DNA of 64,000 bases from an uncultured Pseudomonadales bacterium. GTDB lineage: Bacteria > Pseudomonadota > Gammaproteobacteria > Pseudomonadales > Cellvibrionaceae. The notes below the pieces were generated by a model. It was not told the origin of the DNA, searched no databases, and saw only the letters and a list, made by a program, of their open reading frames with translations. Each line of letters opens with the position of its first letter. The stretch's first letter is position 1. Made by a program: the position numbers and the translations under genes. The DNA is taken from NCBI GenBank assembly GCA_947488935.1, contig CANLBN010000008.1, positions 161,883 to 225,882 of the forward strand. The letters run 5' to 3'. Below, one piece after another: positions 55,966 to 64,000 of the stretch.

Positions 55966-56892
55966 CTATTGGTAACGTTGTCCAGTCAGTCTGACCCATC
56001 CTTCTTTTTCAGAAACAGGATCAAATGTAATGTGTTTCTCATAAGCTTGCTGAACGTTATTGGCCTGTTGGGCTAATATCCCCGACAAGCAGATAGCTCC
56101 GCCAATTTTTACGTGCTCTATTAAGATTTGAGAGAGTTCAACTAATGGGCCTGCGAGTATATTGGCTAATACAATATCAGCTTGTTCGCTGCCTGCCGCC
56201 GTGTCCTTTACTGTTGCTAGTTTCTTAAATGCTTTGGGTAGGTAAACGGGAAATTGTTCTTTATCGAGTTTATTGCGCTCCACATTGTCATGGGTGGCAA
56301 CTAGGGCCTGGGGGTCTATATCGATACCCGATACGCTCGCGGCGCCTAGCAATAAAGCCGCGATACCTAAAATGCCAGAGCCGCAACCATAGTCAATGAT
56401 CGTTTTTCTATCAAACGATTGATCTGCCAGCCATTGCATACACAAAAATGTAGTAGGGTGAGTCCCTGTGCCAAAGGCAAGCCCTGGATCAAGAAGTAAA
56501 TTAGTGGCCTTGGGGTCGGGTGGTGTTTTCCAGCTAGGGCAAATCCACAGATTCTCGGCACACTGAATGGGGTGGTAGTTGTCCATCCATTCTCTCTCCC
56601 AATCTTTATCTTCTAACTGCTCCCATCGCAAAATAGGTGTAGGGCTAATTTGTTGCTCTAGTATCCAGCTTATCTGCTGGGTATCACAGTTGGCGTCAAA
56701 TAAACCCGTTAGCTGGGCATTATCCCATAATGGTGTTTCCCCGAGGGATGGTTCCAAAATGGGTTTTTCTTGCTCACCTTTGGGAATATGTTCTTGAAGG
56801 GTCACCGAAACGGCGCCTACTTTGAGAAGCGCATCTTCTATATTGGAGACATGCTCACGCTGAGCATTAACAAAAAGCTGTAACCAGGCCAT
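55966..56892 (-). CDS. prmA: Ribosomal protein L11 methyltransferase
   Basis: SAM-dependent enzyme that trimethylates ribosomal protein L11. The 308 residues begin MAWLQLFVNAQREHVSNIEDALL, and the methyltransferase core shows LLLDPGLAFGTGTHPTTFL and IDYGCGSGILGIAALLLGA with VLANILAGPL. Length is near the family norm (about 290-300). It follows accC on the same strand after 93 bp. Confidence 0.96.
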   Translation of the reverse strand: MAWLQLFVNAQREHVSNIEDALLKVGAVSVTLQEHIPKGEQEKPILEPSLGETPLWDNAQLTGLFDANCDTQQISWILEQQISPTPILRWEQLEDKDWEREWMDNYHPIQCAENLWICPSWKTPPDPKATNLLLDPGLAFGTGTHPTTFLCMQWLADQSFDRKTIIDYGCGSGILGIAALLLGAASVSGIDIDPQALVATHDNVERNKLDKEQFPVYLPKAFKKLATVKDTAAGSEQADIVLANILAGPLVELSQILIEHVKIGGAICLSGILAQQANNVQQAYEKHITFDPVSEKEGWVRLTGQRYQ

Positions 56893-56985
56893 AGAATCGA
56901 TGGGTATGAATTGTTAGAGAAAAAGCCATTTGCTATTATGAATAGGCAAATGGCCATGGTATGAGCTTGATAATATAGTCGCAGG

Positions 56986-58326
56986 CTATAAACCGAGCTT
57001 TTCTTCGAGATAGTGAATATTAACTCCGCCTTCCATAAATGCGGCGTCTCTAACAAGTTGCTGCTGCAGCGGAATATTAGTGCGAATGCCTTCTATCACC
57101 ATCTCGTCTAGCGCATTGCGCATACGTCGAAGGGCGATTTGGCGTGTCTCGCCGTAGGTAATGACTTTAGCAATCATCGAGTCGTAATTAGGCGGCACGC
57201 TGTAACCACTATAAAGGTGAGAGTCAACACGTACACCAAGTCCGCCGGGGGGGTGATATGTTGTCACTGTCCCTGGGCAAGGCATAAAGGTTTTAGGATC
57301 TTCTGCATTGATTCGACACTCGAAAGAGTGGCCTTTAATGGTGATGTCTTCTTGCTTGAACGATAACTTCTCGCCGGTACAAACACGGATCTGTTCCTTA
57401 ATTAGATCAACGCCTGTGACCATTTCAGAAACAGGGTGCTCTACCTGAATGCGTGTGTTCATTTCGATAAAGTAAAAGCCGCCATCCTCGTACAAAAACT
57501 CAAAGGTTCCCGCTCCTCTATAGCCAATCTCGATACAGGCATTGGTACATGCATTGTAAACTTTTTGGCGGGCCTCTTCGGGTATTTGTGGGGCAGGTGC
57601 TTCTTCAATAACCTTTTGGTGGCGACGTTGTAAAGAGCAATCGCGATCGCCTAAGTGGATGGCGCTACCTTGCCCGTCTGACATTACTTGAATTTCGACG
57701 TGACGAGGGTTCTGTAAGAATTTTTCAAGGTAGACGGTATCGTCGCCAAAGGCTGCACCAGCCTCTGCTTTAGTAACATGGATGGAGCTTAAAAGTGCTG
57801 CTTCGTTATCGACTACGCGCATACCGCGACCACCGCCACCTGATGCCGCTTTAATGATCACTGGAAAGCCAATTTTTTTGGCCATATCAAGGCAGTATTG
57901 AGGGTCTTCGGGTAATGGGCCATCGGAGCCAGGCACTGTTGGTACGCCGGCTTTTTTCATAGCCTCAATGGCGCAGACTTTATCGCCCATTAGGCGAATA
58001 ACATCGGCATCGGGGCCTATAAAGGTAAAACCACTTTTTTGCACTTGTTCGGCAAAATTAGCATTCTCAGCTAAAAAGCCATAACCGGGATGCACGGCAA
58101 CCGAGTCGGTGATTTCCATTGCGCTAATAATAGAAGGGATATTTAAGTAGCTCTCGGATGATGGATTAGGGCCAATACAAATCGCTTCATCTGCCAATCT
58201 GACGTGTTTTAGATGGCTATCAATTTTAGAATGCACAGCGACGGTTTTTATGTCCATCTCTTTGCAGGCGCGTAGTATCCGTAGCGCAATTTCGCCACGG
58301 TTGGCAATTAGCATTTTTTTAATCAT
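56986..58326 (-). CDS. accC: Biotin carboxylase subunit of acetyl-CoA carboxylase
   Basis: ATP-grasp enzyme carboxylating the biotin on AccB. The 446-residue protein has [20 protein letters not shown] at the start, the glycine-rich ATP lid [13 protein letters not shown], and the catalytic [20 protein letters not shown]. Length matches E. coli AccC (449). It is 61 bp after accB; the acc genes form an aroQ-accB-accC-prmA run on the minus strand. Confidence 0.97.
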   Translation of the reverse strand: MIKKMLIANRGEIALRILRACKEMDIKTVAVHSKIDSHLKHVRLADEAICIGPNPSSESYLNIPSIISAMEITDSVAVHPGYGFLAENANFAEQVQKSGFTFIGPDADVIRLMGDKVCAIEAMKKAGVPTVPGSDGPLPEDPQYCLDMAKKIGFPVIIKAASGGGGRGMRVVDNEAALLSSIHVTKAEAGAAFGDDTVYLEKFLQNPRHVEIQVMSDGQGSAIHLGDRDCSLQRRHQKVIEEAPAPQIPEEARQKVYNACTNACIEIGYRGAGTFEFLYEDGGFYFIEMNTRIQVEHPVSEMVTGVDLIKEQIRVCTGEKLSFKQEDITIKGHSFECRINAEDPKTFMPCPGTVTTYHPPGGLGVRVDSHLYSGYSVPPNYDSMIAKVITYGETRQIALRRMRNALDEMVIEGIRTNIPLQQQLVRDAAFMEGGVNIHYLEEKLGL

Positions 58327-58387
58327 TTAAACAGGCTCTCTAGCAAGGCTTTTAATAATATGCGTTTTTAACTAAAGACGCTCTTTT

Positions 58388-58855
58388 TTAAGAGATAGTC
58401 ACAAGTGGTTGATCAAATTCGATAGGGTCGCCATCGGTTGCCAAGATTGACTCAATCACACCGGTTTTGTCAGCTTCGATCTGATTCATCATTTTCATTG
58501 CTTCAATAATACAAATTACATCGCCTGCTTTAACTTGCTTACCAACCTCAATAAATGCAGGAGAGCCAGGGCTTGGTGAAGCATAATAAGTGCCTACCAT
58601 TGGCGATTTAACAATATGGCCTGTTGGCGCATCGCTACTGGTGCTGGCGGCTGCTTCACTTACAGGTGCAGCAGCAACAGGAGCCGGTGCAGCAGCAACA
58701 GGAGCCGGTGCATATTGAGGTTGAGCCATAGCTGGGGCATGGACGACGCCGCGGCTAATACGTACTGACTCTTCGCCTTCCTTTATCTCAATCTCACCGA
58801 TATCAGATTCTTCGAGAAGCTCGATTAATTTTTTAATTTTACGAATATCCATCAA
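58388..58855 (-). CDS. accB: Biotin carboxyl carrier protein of acetyl-CoA carboxylase
   Basis: Carries the biotin for acetyl-CoA carboxylase. The 155-residue protein has the helical N-terminal region that binds AccC, an Ala/Pro-rich flexible linker (about 40-72) and the biotinyl domain with EAMKMMN; K121 is the biotinylation site. The linker contains two identical 21-bp repeats. It lies 49 bp after aroQ. Confidence 0.97.
   Translation of the reverse strand: MMDIRKIKKLIELLEESDIGEIEIKEGEESVRISRGVVHAPAMAQPQYAPAPVAAAPAPVAAAPVSEAAASTSSDAPTGHIVKSPMVGTYYASPSPGSPAFIEVGKQVKAGDVICIIEAMKMMNQIEADKTGVIESILATDGDPIEFDQPLVTIS
58665..58706 (-). repeat. Tandem 21-bp repeat in the accB linker
   Basis: Two perfect 21-bp copies (58665-58685 and 58686-58706, starting GGTGCAGCAG on the plus strand) are followed by a six-base partial copy. 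In frame they encode repeated Ala/Pro/Val linker residues, so repeat-number changes would only lengthen or shorten the linker. Confidence 0.9.
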
Positions 58856-58904
58856 TTATCTCTCTTGGTAATTTTCAATAATATTAATAATGTCTAACTA
58901 CAAA

Positions 58905-59345
58905 TTATTTATGTAAGTGTGCTAAAGCTGCATCTAGTGCAAGCTCGTAGCTCGTGTCGCCAAAGCCACTAATAACGCCTTGAGCAATGTCAGAAAAGTA
59001 AGAGTGTTTACGAAAAGTTTCACGCTTGTATACATTTGACAAATGTACTTCGATAAACGGAATCTCGACAGCGCTTAGAGCGTCTCTTATAGCCACGCTG
59101 GTATGAGTAAAGGCCGCAGGGTTAAGAATAATAAAATCAACCTTGTCGATTTTTGCCTGATGGATGCGCTCAATGAGTACGTGCTCAGCATTGCTTTGTA
59201 AAGTGTCTAGTTGGTGGTTTTGTGCTGTGGCCTTGCTTGTGAGTGATTTATTAATGTCGTTTAGGGTGGTTTTACCGTAAACCTCAGGCTCGCGTGACCC
59301 TAATAAATTAAGGTTGGGTCCGTGCAGTACGAGCAACTTGGCCAT
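58905..59345 (-). CDS. aroQ: Type II 3-dehydroquinate dehydratase
   Basis: Shikimate-pathway enzyme removing water from 3-dehydroquinate. The 146-residue protein shows the type II motifs [38 protein letters not shown] and [17 protein letters not shown], which supply the active-site Tyr, His and Arg. It heads the aroQ-accB-accC run; the 300-bp region upstream (59346-59645) has no gene and should hold its promoter. Confidence 0.96.
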   Translation of the reverse strand: MAKLLVLHGPNLNLLGSREPEVYGKTTLNDINKSLTSKATAQNHQLDTLQSNAEHVLIERIHQAKIDKVDFIILNPAAFTHTSVAIRDALSAVEIPFIEVHLSNVYKRETFRKHSYFSDIAQGVISGFGDTSYELALDAALAHLHK

Positions 59346-59645
59346 TTATAATCTCAGCTTATGTGATCAGCGCAGTTTATTATGTAAATAATTGCTGTGT
59401 AGTTTGCCGTAAAACAATAACTTTGTCTATAAAAAGTGCCAAATCTGTTAACTTGTGATGCTTTTCGGCGAAGTTAAGAGAATTTAACGGCAAGAAGTGT
59501 GGTTAGATGTATTTTGAGGTTATGTTTTTTGCACGTTGGCAACAAATAGCGCAAATTTTGACTACGTTGTTAATGAAGTTTGCCATTTTCTATAGAAAAT
59601 GGCAGTTTTTGTCATTAAAATGTAAGAAAGTGTCGATAAAATCCC
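59346..59645. other. Gene-free stretch upstream of aroQ
   Basis: About 300 bp between aroQ and the end of dsbD, both on the minus strand. The half nearest aroQ is likely to carry the acc promoter, though I could not pick a convincing -10/-35 pair. The half near dsbD carries a 24-bp perfect palindrome at 59581-59604. Confidence 0.5.
59581..59604. other. 24-bp perfect palindrome between dsbD and aroQ
   Basis: The half-site TGCCATTTTCTA is followed directly by its complement, centred at 59592.5. On the plus strand it is followed by GTTTTT, so as RNA it would resemble a terminator hairpin, but no plus-strand gene precedes it. On the minus strand it lies 42 bp after the dsbD stop with little T-run. 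Operator or terminator roles are both open. Confidence 0.6.
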
Positions 59646-61481
59646 TTAAATCTTGTTTAAAGACTCGCTGAAGCCGTTGGGTGTCAGGATTTGTGGTAAA
59701 ACAAGAGGTTCTTTTTTGGGATCTGCAGGAAATAACAAGTAGAGAGGTACACCCCCACGCTTGTGTTTTTCGAGTAGTTTTGTGATTTTGGGGTCGTAGT
59801 TGGTCCAATCCCCTTTTATTAAGGTGATATCTTTGTCGCGCATGTTGTTGAGTGTACTTTCAGTAAAGACGACTTTTTCATTGGCGAGGCAGGTAATGCA
59901 CCAATCTGCAGTTAGGTTAATGAACACTGCTTTACCTTTGCTGCGCAGCTCAGCTAGATTATTTTCATCATAACGTTGCCACTCGGAGTCGCTTGCAATA
60001 TTTTGCGTATTAACCGGTGTTTGTTGGCTTGAACTCCAGCTGAGTGTTGCCACAACGGCAATGGCTAATATGCTGCTAATGCTTGAAAACCGGCTAGATT
60101 TTTGGCCTAACCAGTAAATAAAGACAATGCCAAGCCCGCCAAGTATCACCAATGCCATCGCATTGGGGCCTAATTGGCGGCTAAGTACCCATAATAGCCA
60201 AATTGCCGTTATATAGAGAGGGAAGGCAAGTGCTTGTTTGAATGTTTCCATCCATGCGCCGGGTTTTGGTAATAATTTATTTAGCGAGGGTATGTAACTC
60301 AGTAGTAAGAGTGGTAGTGCCATGCCAAAACCAAGGCCTGCAAAAATTATTAGTGATATCCACCAAGGTTGTGTAAGAGCAAAGCCAAGTGCGGGTGCCA
60401 TAAAGGGGGCTGTACATGGGCTTGCGACAACTGCGGCTAATACACCAGTAAAGTAGGATTGTGAAACGCCAGAGCCTTGAGTAAGATTTTGTCCGAGGCT
60501 CATCCAGCGGGCGCCAATCGTAATAAAGCCTGATAGTGATAGACCCATGATAAAAAATAAATAAATAAGTACGGTCACAAAGCCTGGTGCTTGTAGCTGG
60601 AATCCCCAGCCAACGGCCTGACCTGCGGCGCGAACAGCGAGTAAAACAGCCGCAATGGCTATAAAAGTGGTCACTGCACCTAATGTATAGCTCAAGCCTT
60701 GAGAACGATGATTACCAGAACTATTGGCCAGAGAGAGGGCCTTTAGCGATAGCACAGGTAAAACGCAGGGCATTAAATTAAGGATCGCACCGCCAATAAT
60801 GGCAAATAAAATCATGTAAACAAGGGTGCTCAGAGATAGCTCTGATTGAGTGTTAGCAGCGCCCGAGTTGCCATCGTTTACGCTATTATTGATAAAGCCA
60901 GATGTTGCCGCTACTTTGATGGGTGTTATAGAGTCGCCGTTGACTTTGAATCTCTCGGTATGTGGCGGGTAGCAAAGGCCAGCATCGGCACAGCCTTGGG
61001 AGACAATGGTTAATTCATAGCCCGGATGTTTTGGCAGATTCTCTGGGTCAATGGTAATCATTGCGTGGTGATAATGCTTTTCAACATCTTTCTCAAAAAT
61101 CTGATCATAGGCAATAATGCCCACGGGTAGATTTGCTTCGACAGGTTTGTTATTGATAGAGACTTTAAATTTATCACCGTACAAGAAGTATTTGTCGGTA
61201 ATTACCCAATCGAGAGCTAAGCCATTATTATTGGCAGGTTGAGACACGCTCAGTTGATAGGCTTCTTCCACAGTGAGGAACTCTTCTTCGACGGCAAGCT
61301 GGTCGAGATTAAACCCTTGTTCGGCGCTATTTGGGGAAAGAGAGCTAGATATTGATGAAGATTCGCTGTTGCCGCTGCTTAAAATATCATCGAGAGAGTT
61401 AGCAAAGCTTAACTGGCTCACAAAGAAAGCACTTAACAATATAAAAGTAACGTTAATAGAATGTAATATACGGTAATTCAT
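59646..61481 (-). CDS. dsbD: Thiol:disulfide interchange protein DsbD
   Basis: Moves electrons from cytoplasmic thioredoxin across the inner membrane to periplasmic disulfide isomerases and cytochrome c maturation. The 611 residues have a signal peptide (to about 28), the N-terminal alpha domain with CADAGLCYPPHTE, eight or so membrane segments (about 215-500) including NLMPCVLPVLSLK and ASPCTAPFMAP with their cysteines, and the C-terminal thioredoxin domain with WCITC (C528, C531). All six catalytic cysteines appear present. Confidence 0.95.
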   Translation of the reverse strand: MNYRILHSINVTFILLSAFFVSQLSFANSLDDILSSGNSESSSISSSLSPNSAEQGFNLDQLAVEEEFLTVEEAYQLSVSQPANNNGLALDWVITDKYFLYGDKFKVSINNKPVEANLPVGIIAYDQIFEKDVEKHYHHAMITIDPENLPKHPGYELTIVSQGCADAGLCYPPHTERFKVNGDSITPIKVAATSGFINNSVNDGNSGAANTQSELSLSTLVYMILFAIIGGAILNLMPCVLPVLSLKALSLANSSGNHRSQGLSYTLGAVTTFIAIAAVLLAVRAAGQAVGWGFQLQAPGFVTVLIYLFFIMGLSLSGFITIGARWMSLGQNLTQGSGVSQSYFTGVLAAVVASPCTAPFMAPALGFALTQPWWISLIIFAGLGFGMALPLLLLSYIPSLNKLLPKPGAWMETFKQALAFPLYITAIWLLWVLSRQLGPNAMALVILGGLGIVFIYWLGQKSSRFSSISSILAIAVVATLSWSSSQQTPVNTQNIASDSEWQRYDENNLAELRSKGKAVFINLTADWCITCLANEKVVFTESTLNNMRDKDITLIKGDWTNYDPKITKLLEKHKRGGVPLYLLFPADPKKEPLVLPQILTPNGFSESLNKI

Positions 61482-61664
61482 AATCTTCGGTAATTGTCTT
61501 TTGGTATTAGCGCTTAAGACAGTGCATGCTAATAATAGTTGCCGCTGTGTTTGTTAAGTGTGGATGTTTTGTATCTACTAATACTACTAATTGTAGCGTC
61601 AATTATTGCAGGGCGATACCACTATAGAGTATAGGATAATATTGTTTGTTGCGAGGGTCTTATA

Positions 61665-62372
61665 ATGCGTAAGTTTGTGATGCTGGTTTATGTTTCGGTG
61701 GGCCGAATTATTGGCTTGTTAGTATTGTTGTTTTTTTCGACCTTTGCGAGTGCTTCTTTGCAAGTGGCGATAGATGACCTTTTAGAAAGAGCGGCGCTCG
61801 ATGTAAAAGCTGATCGTCTAATGAAGCCCATTAATAAAAATGCAGTTGATCGCTATCGTGCCGTATTGTTGCTCGATAAAAGTAATCAGCGAGCAGCACT
61901 AGGTTTGCGTAAAGTGGTAGAGCGCTATTTGGCACTAGCGCAGTCACAAAGCGCGAAGGGCGCATATGGTAGTGCGCGAAATTTTGTCGTTAATGCCGAA
62001 AAAGTGAATGGTAAGTCGGCACAAATAACTGCAATGAGGGCTCGTATAAATAAGGCAGAGCGTGCTAGCCGCACAGTAAAGCGCGCTCCCAAGCCAGTGC
62101 CTGTTTTACCTGCTCCCAATCCTGTGCAGACTGTATTTAACCTGAACCCGGCGGATTTATCTGCACGCAATAATACTATGGTTGGCGAGCTTTCCGCGCT
62201 TGCTAGGCGTGTACAGTCATCGAGAGAGTATGTGCTTATTTATGCGCGTAACGATGCAGAGGGGCGCTGGATCTATCAGCAAATGCGCAAGGCAAGCCCA
62301 AATTATCGCTTGAGAGGAGATATCAAACGCAATAAAAATCCGCGAGTGGTGTTAGATAAGCCGCTTGACTAG
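61665..62372 (+). CDS. Hypothetical exported or membrane-anchored protein
   Basis: A 235-residue protein not recognised. A long hydrophobic N terminus (about 5-31, IIGLLVLLFFSTFASASL) is a signal peptide or anchor. The middle (about 45-125) is helical and Ala/Lys/Arg-rich, resembling TPR-like repeats (RYRAVLLLDKSNQRAALGL, then ERYLALAQSQSAKGAYGSARN). A Pro/Val-rich linker follows (about 140-155), then a basic C terminus of about 75 residues. GAGGG lies before the ATG. The gene stands alone, divergent from dsbD. Confidence 0.72.
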   Translation: MRKFVMLVYVSVGRIIGLLVLLFFSTFASASLQVAIDDLLERAALDVKADRLMKPINKNAVDRYRAVLLLDKSNQRAALGLRKVVERYLALAQSQSAKGAYGSARNFVVNAEKVNGKSAQITAMRARINKAERASRTVKRAPKPVPVLPAPNPVQTVFNLNPADLSARNNTMVGELSALARRVQSSREYVLIYARNDAEGRWIYQQMRKASPNYRLRGDIKRNKNPRVVLDKPLD

Positions 62373-62427
62373 TATGAGTGTCGTCCGAGTAGGCTAAAAA
62401 CCAAATCGAGTAGGAAGTATTAGTGCA

Positions 62428-62910
62428 ATGACCAAAGCTGAATCATTAGATGCCTATCAAAGCACGTTACACCTGTTGCTTGAGAGTAGCCTGATTTTAT
62501 CGTTAGGAACGATTAATAAGCAGCAGCAATCTGAAGTTAGCTTAGTGCCTTTTTTGTATGATTCTGGATGTTTTTGGATTTTTGTAAGTCAGTTATCTAG
62601 CCATACGCAGCATTTGTTTGATCGTTCAGATGTATCGATACTTGTTTATAATGCAGAAGAAAAAATAGTTAACCCCTTTGCCATTAAGCGGTTAAGTGCA
62701 GCGTGCGAAGCAAAGCCAGTCGTAAAAAATAAAGAAGAAATGCTGGATTTAATGGCAGATAAATTGGGTGAGACAGTTTCGCTGTTAAGAAAATTGGGGG
62801 ATTTTCATCTCTTTTGTATAAGGCCAAAGAGTGGCCGTTTAATTGCAGGCTTTGGTCAAGCATTTGATATCGATTTCTCAACAATGTCACTGACGCATAT
62901 TAGCAACTAA
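62428..62910 (+). CDS. Pyridoxamine-phosphate-oxidase-like / HugZ-type split-barrel protein
   Basis: A 160-residue protein with the FMN-binding split-barrel pattern seen in PNPOx-like and HugZ heme-utilisation proteins: SEVSLVPFLYDSGCFWIFVSQLSSHTQHLFD, then VSILVYNAEE, and the C-terminal GRLIAGFGQAFDID, close to the HugZ end that contacts heme. No heme-uptake genes are nearby, so a role in heme use is a guess. AGGAAG lies about nine bases before the ATG. The gap to the previous gene is 55 bp on the same strand. Confidence 0.75.
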   Translation: MTKAESLDAYQSTLHLLLESSLILSLGTINKQQQSEVSLVPFLYDSGCFWIFVSQLSSHTQHLFDRSDVSILVYNAEEKIVNPFAIKRLSAACEAKPVVKNKEEMLDLMADKLGETVSLLRKLGDFHLFCIRPKSGRLIAGFGQAFDIDFSTMSLTHISN

Positions 62911-62993
62911 TTATCGCTAGCACAGTTAATTTCATCTTTTATATATGAATATTGGTGGCCTGGCCGGCCTTAGTTGACCCGATTCTGTTTTAT

Positions 62994-63803
62994 TTAATTT
63001 CTAAAATCGATATAGCATGAAAACTCCCCGGTTGCCTCTTTGTCCTTTTCCTGCAAACTAATTTCTCCAATCTCTGGTGAATAAAATTGTTTAAGACCTT
63101 GTTCGGGGTAGTGGCTTACAATAATACGTTTTTCAAAGTTCTTATCAAAAGGGTAATCTTGTAAAAGCCCTGTTGCCAATTTCTGTGCAGATGTGCAAGC
63201 ATCTTTGCTGCTCATTTTGCGAGTAATTTCTACATGAAAGCGCATGTTTTTTCTAAAATCATTGTTCACGGTGATTGATCGTAATAAGAAAACGCCACCA
63301 TTATATTGTGTGTTTGTAATTGTCGGTGTTCGGTGAATAACTGCGTCGTAAGTTATATAAGTTAACCCCAAGCCAATGACTATTGATACTGCCTTAATAG
63401 TAGGTACTAGTATCGGGTTTTTTGCACGAGTCGGTGGTGCTAGAACAAGGCTGAATAATAATGCAGCTAATGCATCAATTTTAAAAAATAATAAGAAGGG
63501 GATTTTGTTATCTAGCTCTAGGCAATAAAGTAAAAATGTAATACCGCAAAAAAGGCGAAAGTAAGTAACATGCTTGGTTGGCCATGTTGTTAAAAATAAC
63601 AGAGGCAAGCCGTATACAAGCATTGAAAATAAGTGCACAAAAGCCCAAGTGAAAGGTATGGGTGCGGCATACTCGAAAAAACTAGCAGTTGCATTGAATA
63701 AAGAGGGGTAATTAAACGTAGTTGCAATATAGCCTGCCAATAAGTTGACTAAAATTAAAAATAGCAAAAAACTAACGATGCGAAACCACAGTGACTGAGT
63801 CAT
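62994..63803 (-). CDS. Hypothetical polytopic membrane protein
   Basis: An unrecognised inner-membrane protein with about five membrane segments (near 4-25, 40-65, 80-98, 103-123 and 135-155 of the 269 residues) and a C-terminal soluble domain of about 100 residues (FHVEITRKMSSKDACTSAQK), probably periplasmic. I start at the ATG at 63803, seven bases after AAGAGA; an upstream ATG at 63827 gives 277 residues and has no ribosome site. Convergent with the split-barrel gene. The last 170 bp of the window show nothing else. Confidence 0.7.
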   Translation of the reverse strand: MTQSLWFRIVSFLLFLILVNLLAGYIATTFNYPSLFNATASFFEYAAPIPFTWAFVHLFSMLVYGLPLLFLTTWPTKHVTYFRLFCGITFLLYCLELDNKIPFLLFFKIDALAALLFSLVLAPPTRAKNPILVPTIKAVSIVIGLGLTYITYDAVIHRTPTITNTQYNGGVFLLRSITVNNDFRKNMRFHVEITRKMSSKDACTSAQKLATGLLQDYPFDKNFEKRIIVSHYPEQGLKQFYSPEIGEISLQEKDKEATGEFSCYIDFRN

Positions 63804-64000
63804 AGGCATTCTCTTTAAGTGAGGCAATAAGTGCTAAGTGGCTATCTTTATTTTAGCCCGTTTTCCTTGTATATAAAGAGGGTGCTTAATGGATTCTTTT
63901 TGAAATATGATAAAAAATTGCATTTTCCCCTAAACATTTCGGCAATTCGCTGGATACCTTCTTTATAAACATACGTTATTAAAAATAATATCCGGTAAAG

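Noticed and set aside
1..64000. tRNA, rRNA, CRISPR arrays, insertion sequences and prophage genes
   Set aside because: Scanning both strands by eye found no cloverleaf, spacer-repeat pattern, transposase or phage protein; faint candidates were ordinary hairpins. A search with dedicated programs would be decisive.

Overview
The window is a gene-dense piece of chromosome from a free-living, flagellated, respiring gammaproteobacterium. The blocks aroQ-accB-accC, prmA-DUF3426-dusB-fis-purH-purD, ubiE-ubiJ-ubiB, trpE-trpG-trpD-trpC, xseB-ispA-dxs, an orn/rsgA pair and fnr next to hemN are typical of that class. The PomA/PomB-like stator (PomB Asp24), a Coq7-type ubiquinone hydroxylase and the AT-leaning sequence fit a marine Cellvibrionales-like organism, but I cannot name the genus. 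I see no rRNA or tRNA genes, insertion sequences, phage genes or CRISPR arrays.

Layout. 0-3.3 kb: isoprenoid genes dxs-ispA-xseB (minus). 3.4-5.9 kb: stator operon pomA-pomB plus an overlapping PilZ gene. 5.9-8.0 kb: a minus-strand operon of a small hydrophobic protein, a PIN-PhoH protein and a DEDDh exonuclease. 8.2-14.8 kb: ygiQ, panC-panD, acs and an Smr nuclease. 14.8-17.6 kb: a lipoprotein, nfeD-qmcA and a DUF488 gene. 17.5-20.7 kb: ubiE-ubiJ-ubiB. 20.9-22.1 kb: a TetR regulator divergent from a DUF1348 gene, with two matching operator palindromes between them. 22.1-29.3 kb: psd, an HDOD protein, an unknown gene, degV, DUF2059, rsgA and orn. 29.6-31.6 kb: upp-uraA.

33.5-37.5 kb looks like an oxygen-limitation island. 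It holds fnr (cysteines at exactly 20, 23, 29 and 122), hemN and an ompW-family gene, plus an unrecognised two-gene unit (a 53-residue membrane protein and a SpoIIAA-like protein) behind a consensus FNR box. FNR-like boxes also lie upstream of fnr and ompW. A decayed copy of the 3' end of fnr lies just downstream of fnr.

37.6-45.6 kb: hpt, a DUF3530 gene, rpe-gph and the trpEGDC cluster. Upstream of trpE is a leader ORF with two Trp codons followed by mutually exclusive hairpins, a classical attenuator. 45.6-49 kb: crp, an OsmC-family gene, DUF2244 and an EexN-like lipoprotein. 49-61.5 kb: coq7, purD, purH, fis, dusB, a DUF3426 protein, prmA, accC, accB, aroQ and dsbD. 61.6-63.8 kb: three poorly characterised genes.

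The best candidates for undescribed biology are the FNR-box operon at 33.5-34.2 kb, the small-ORF/PIN-PhoH/exonuclease operon at 5.9-8.0 kb, and the TetR/DUF1348 switch with twin operators. Everything rests on reading the sequence and family knowledge; no database search was run.
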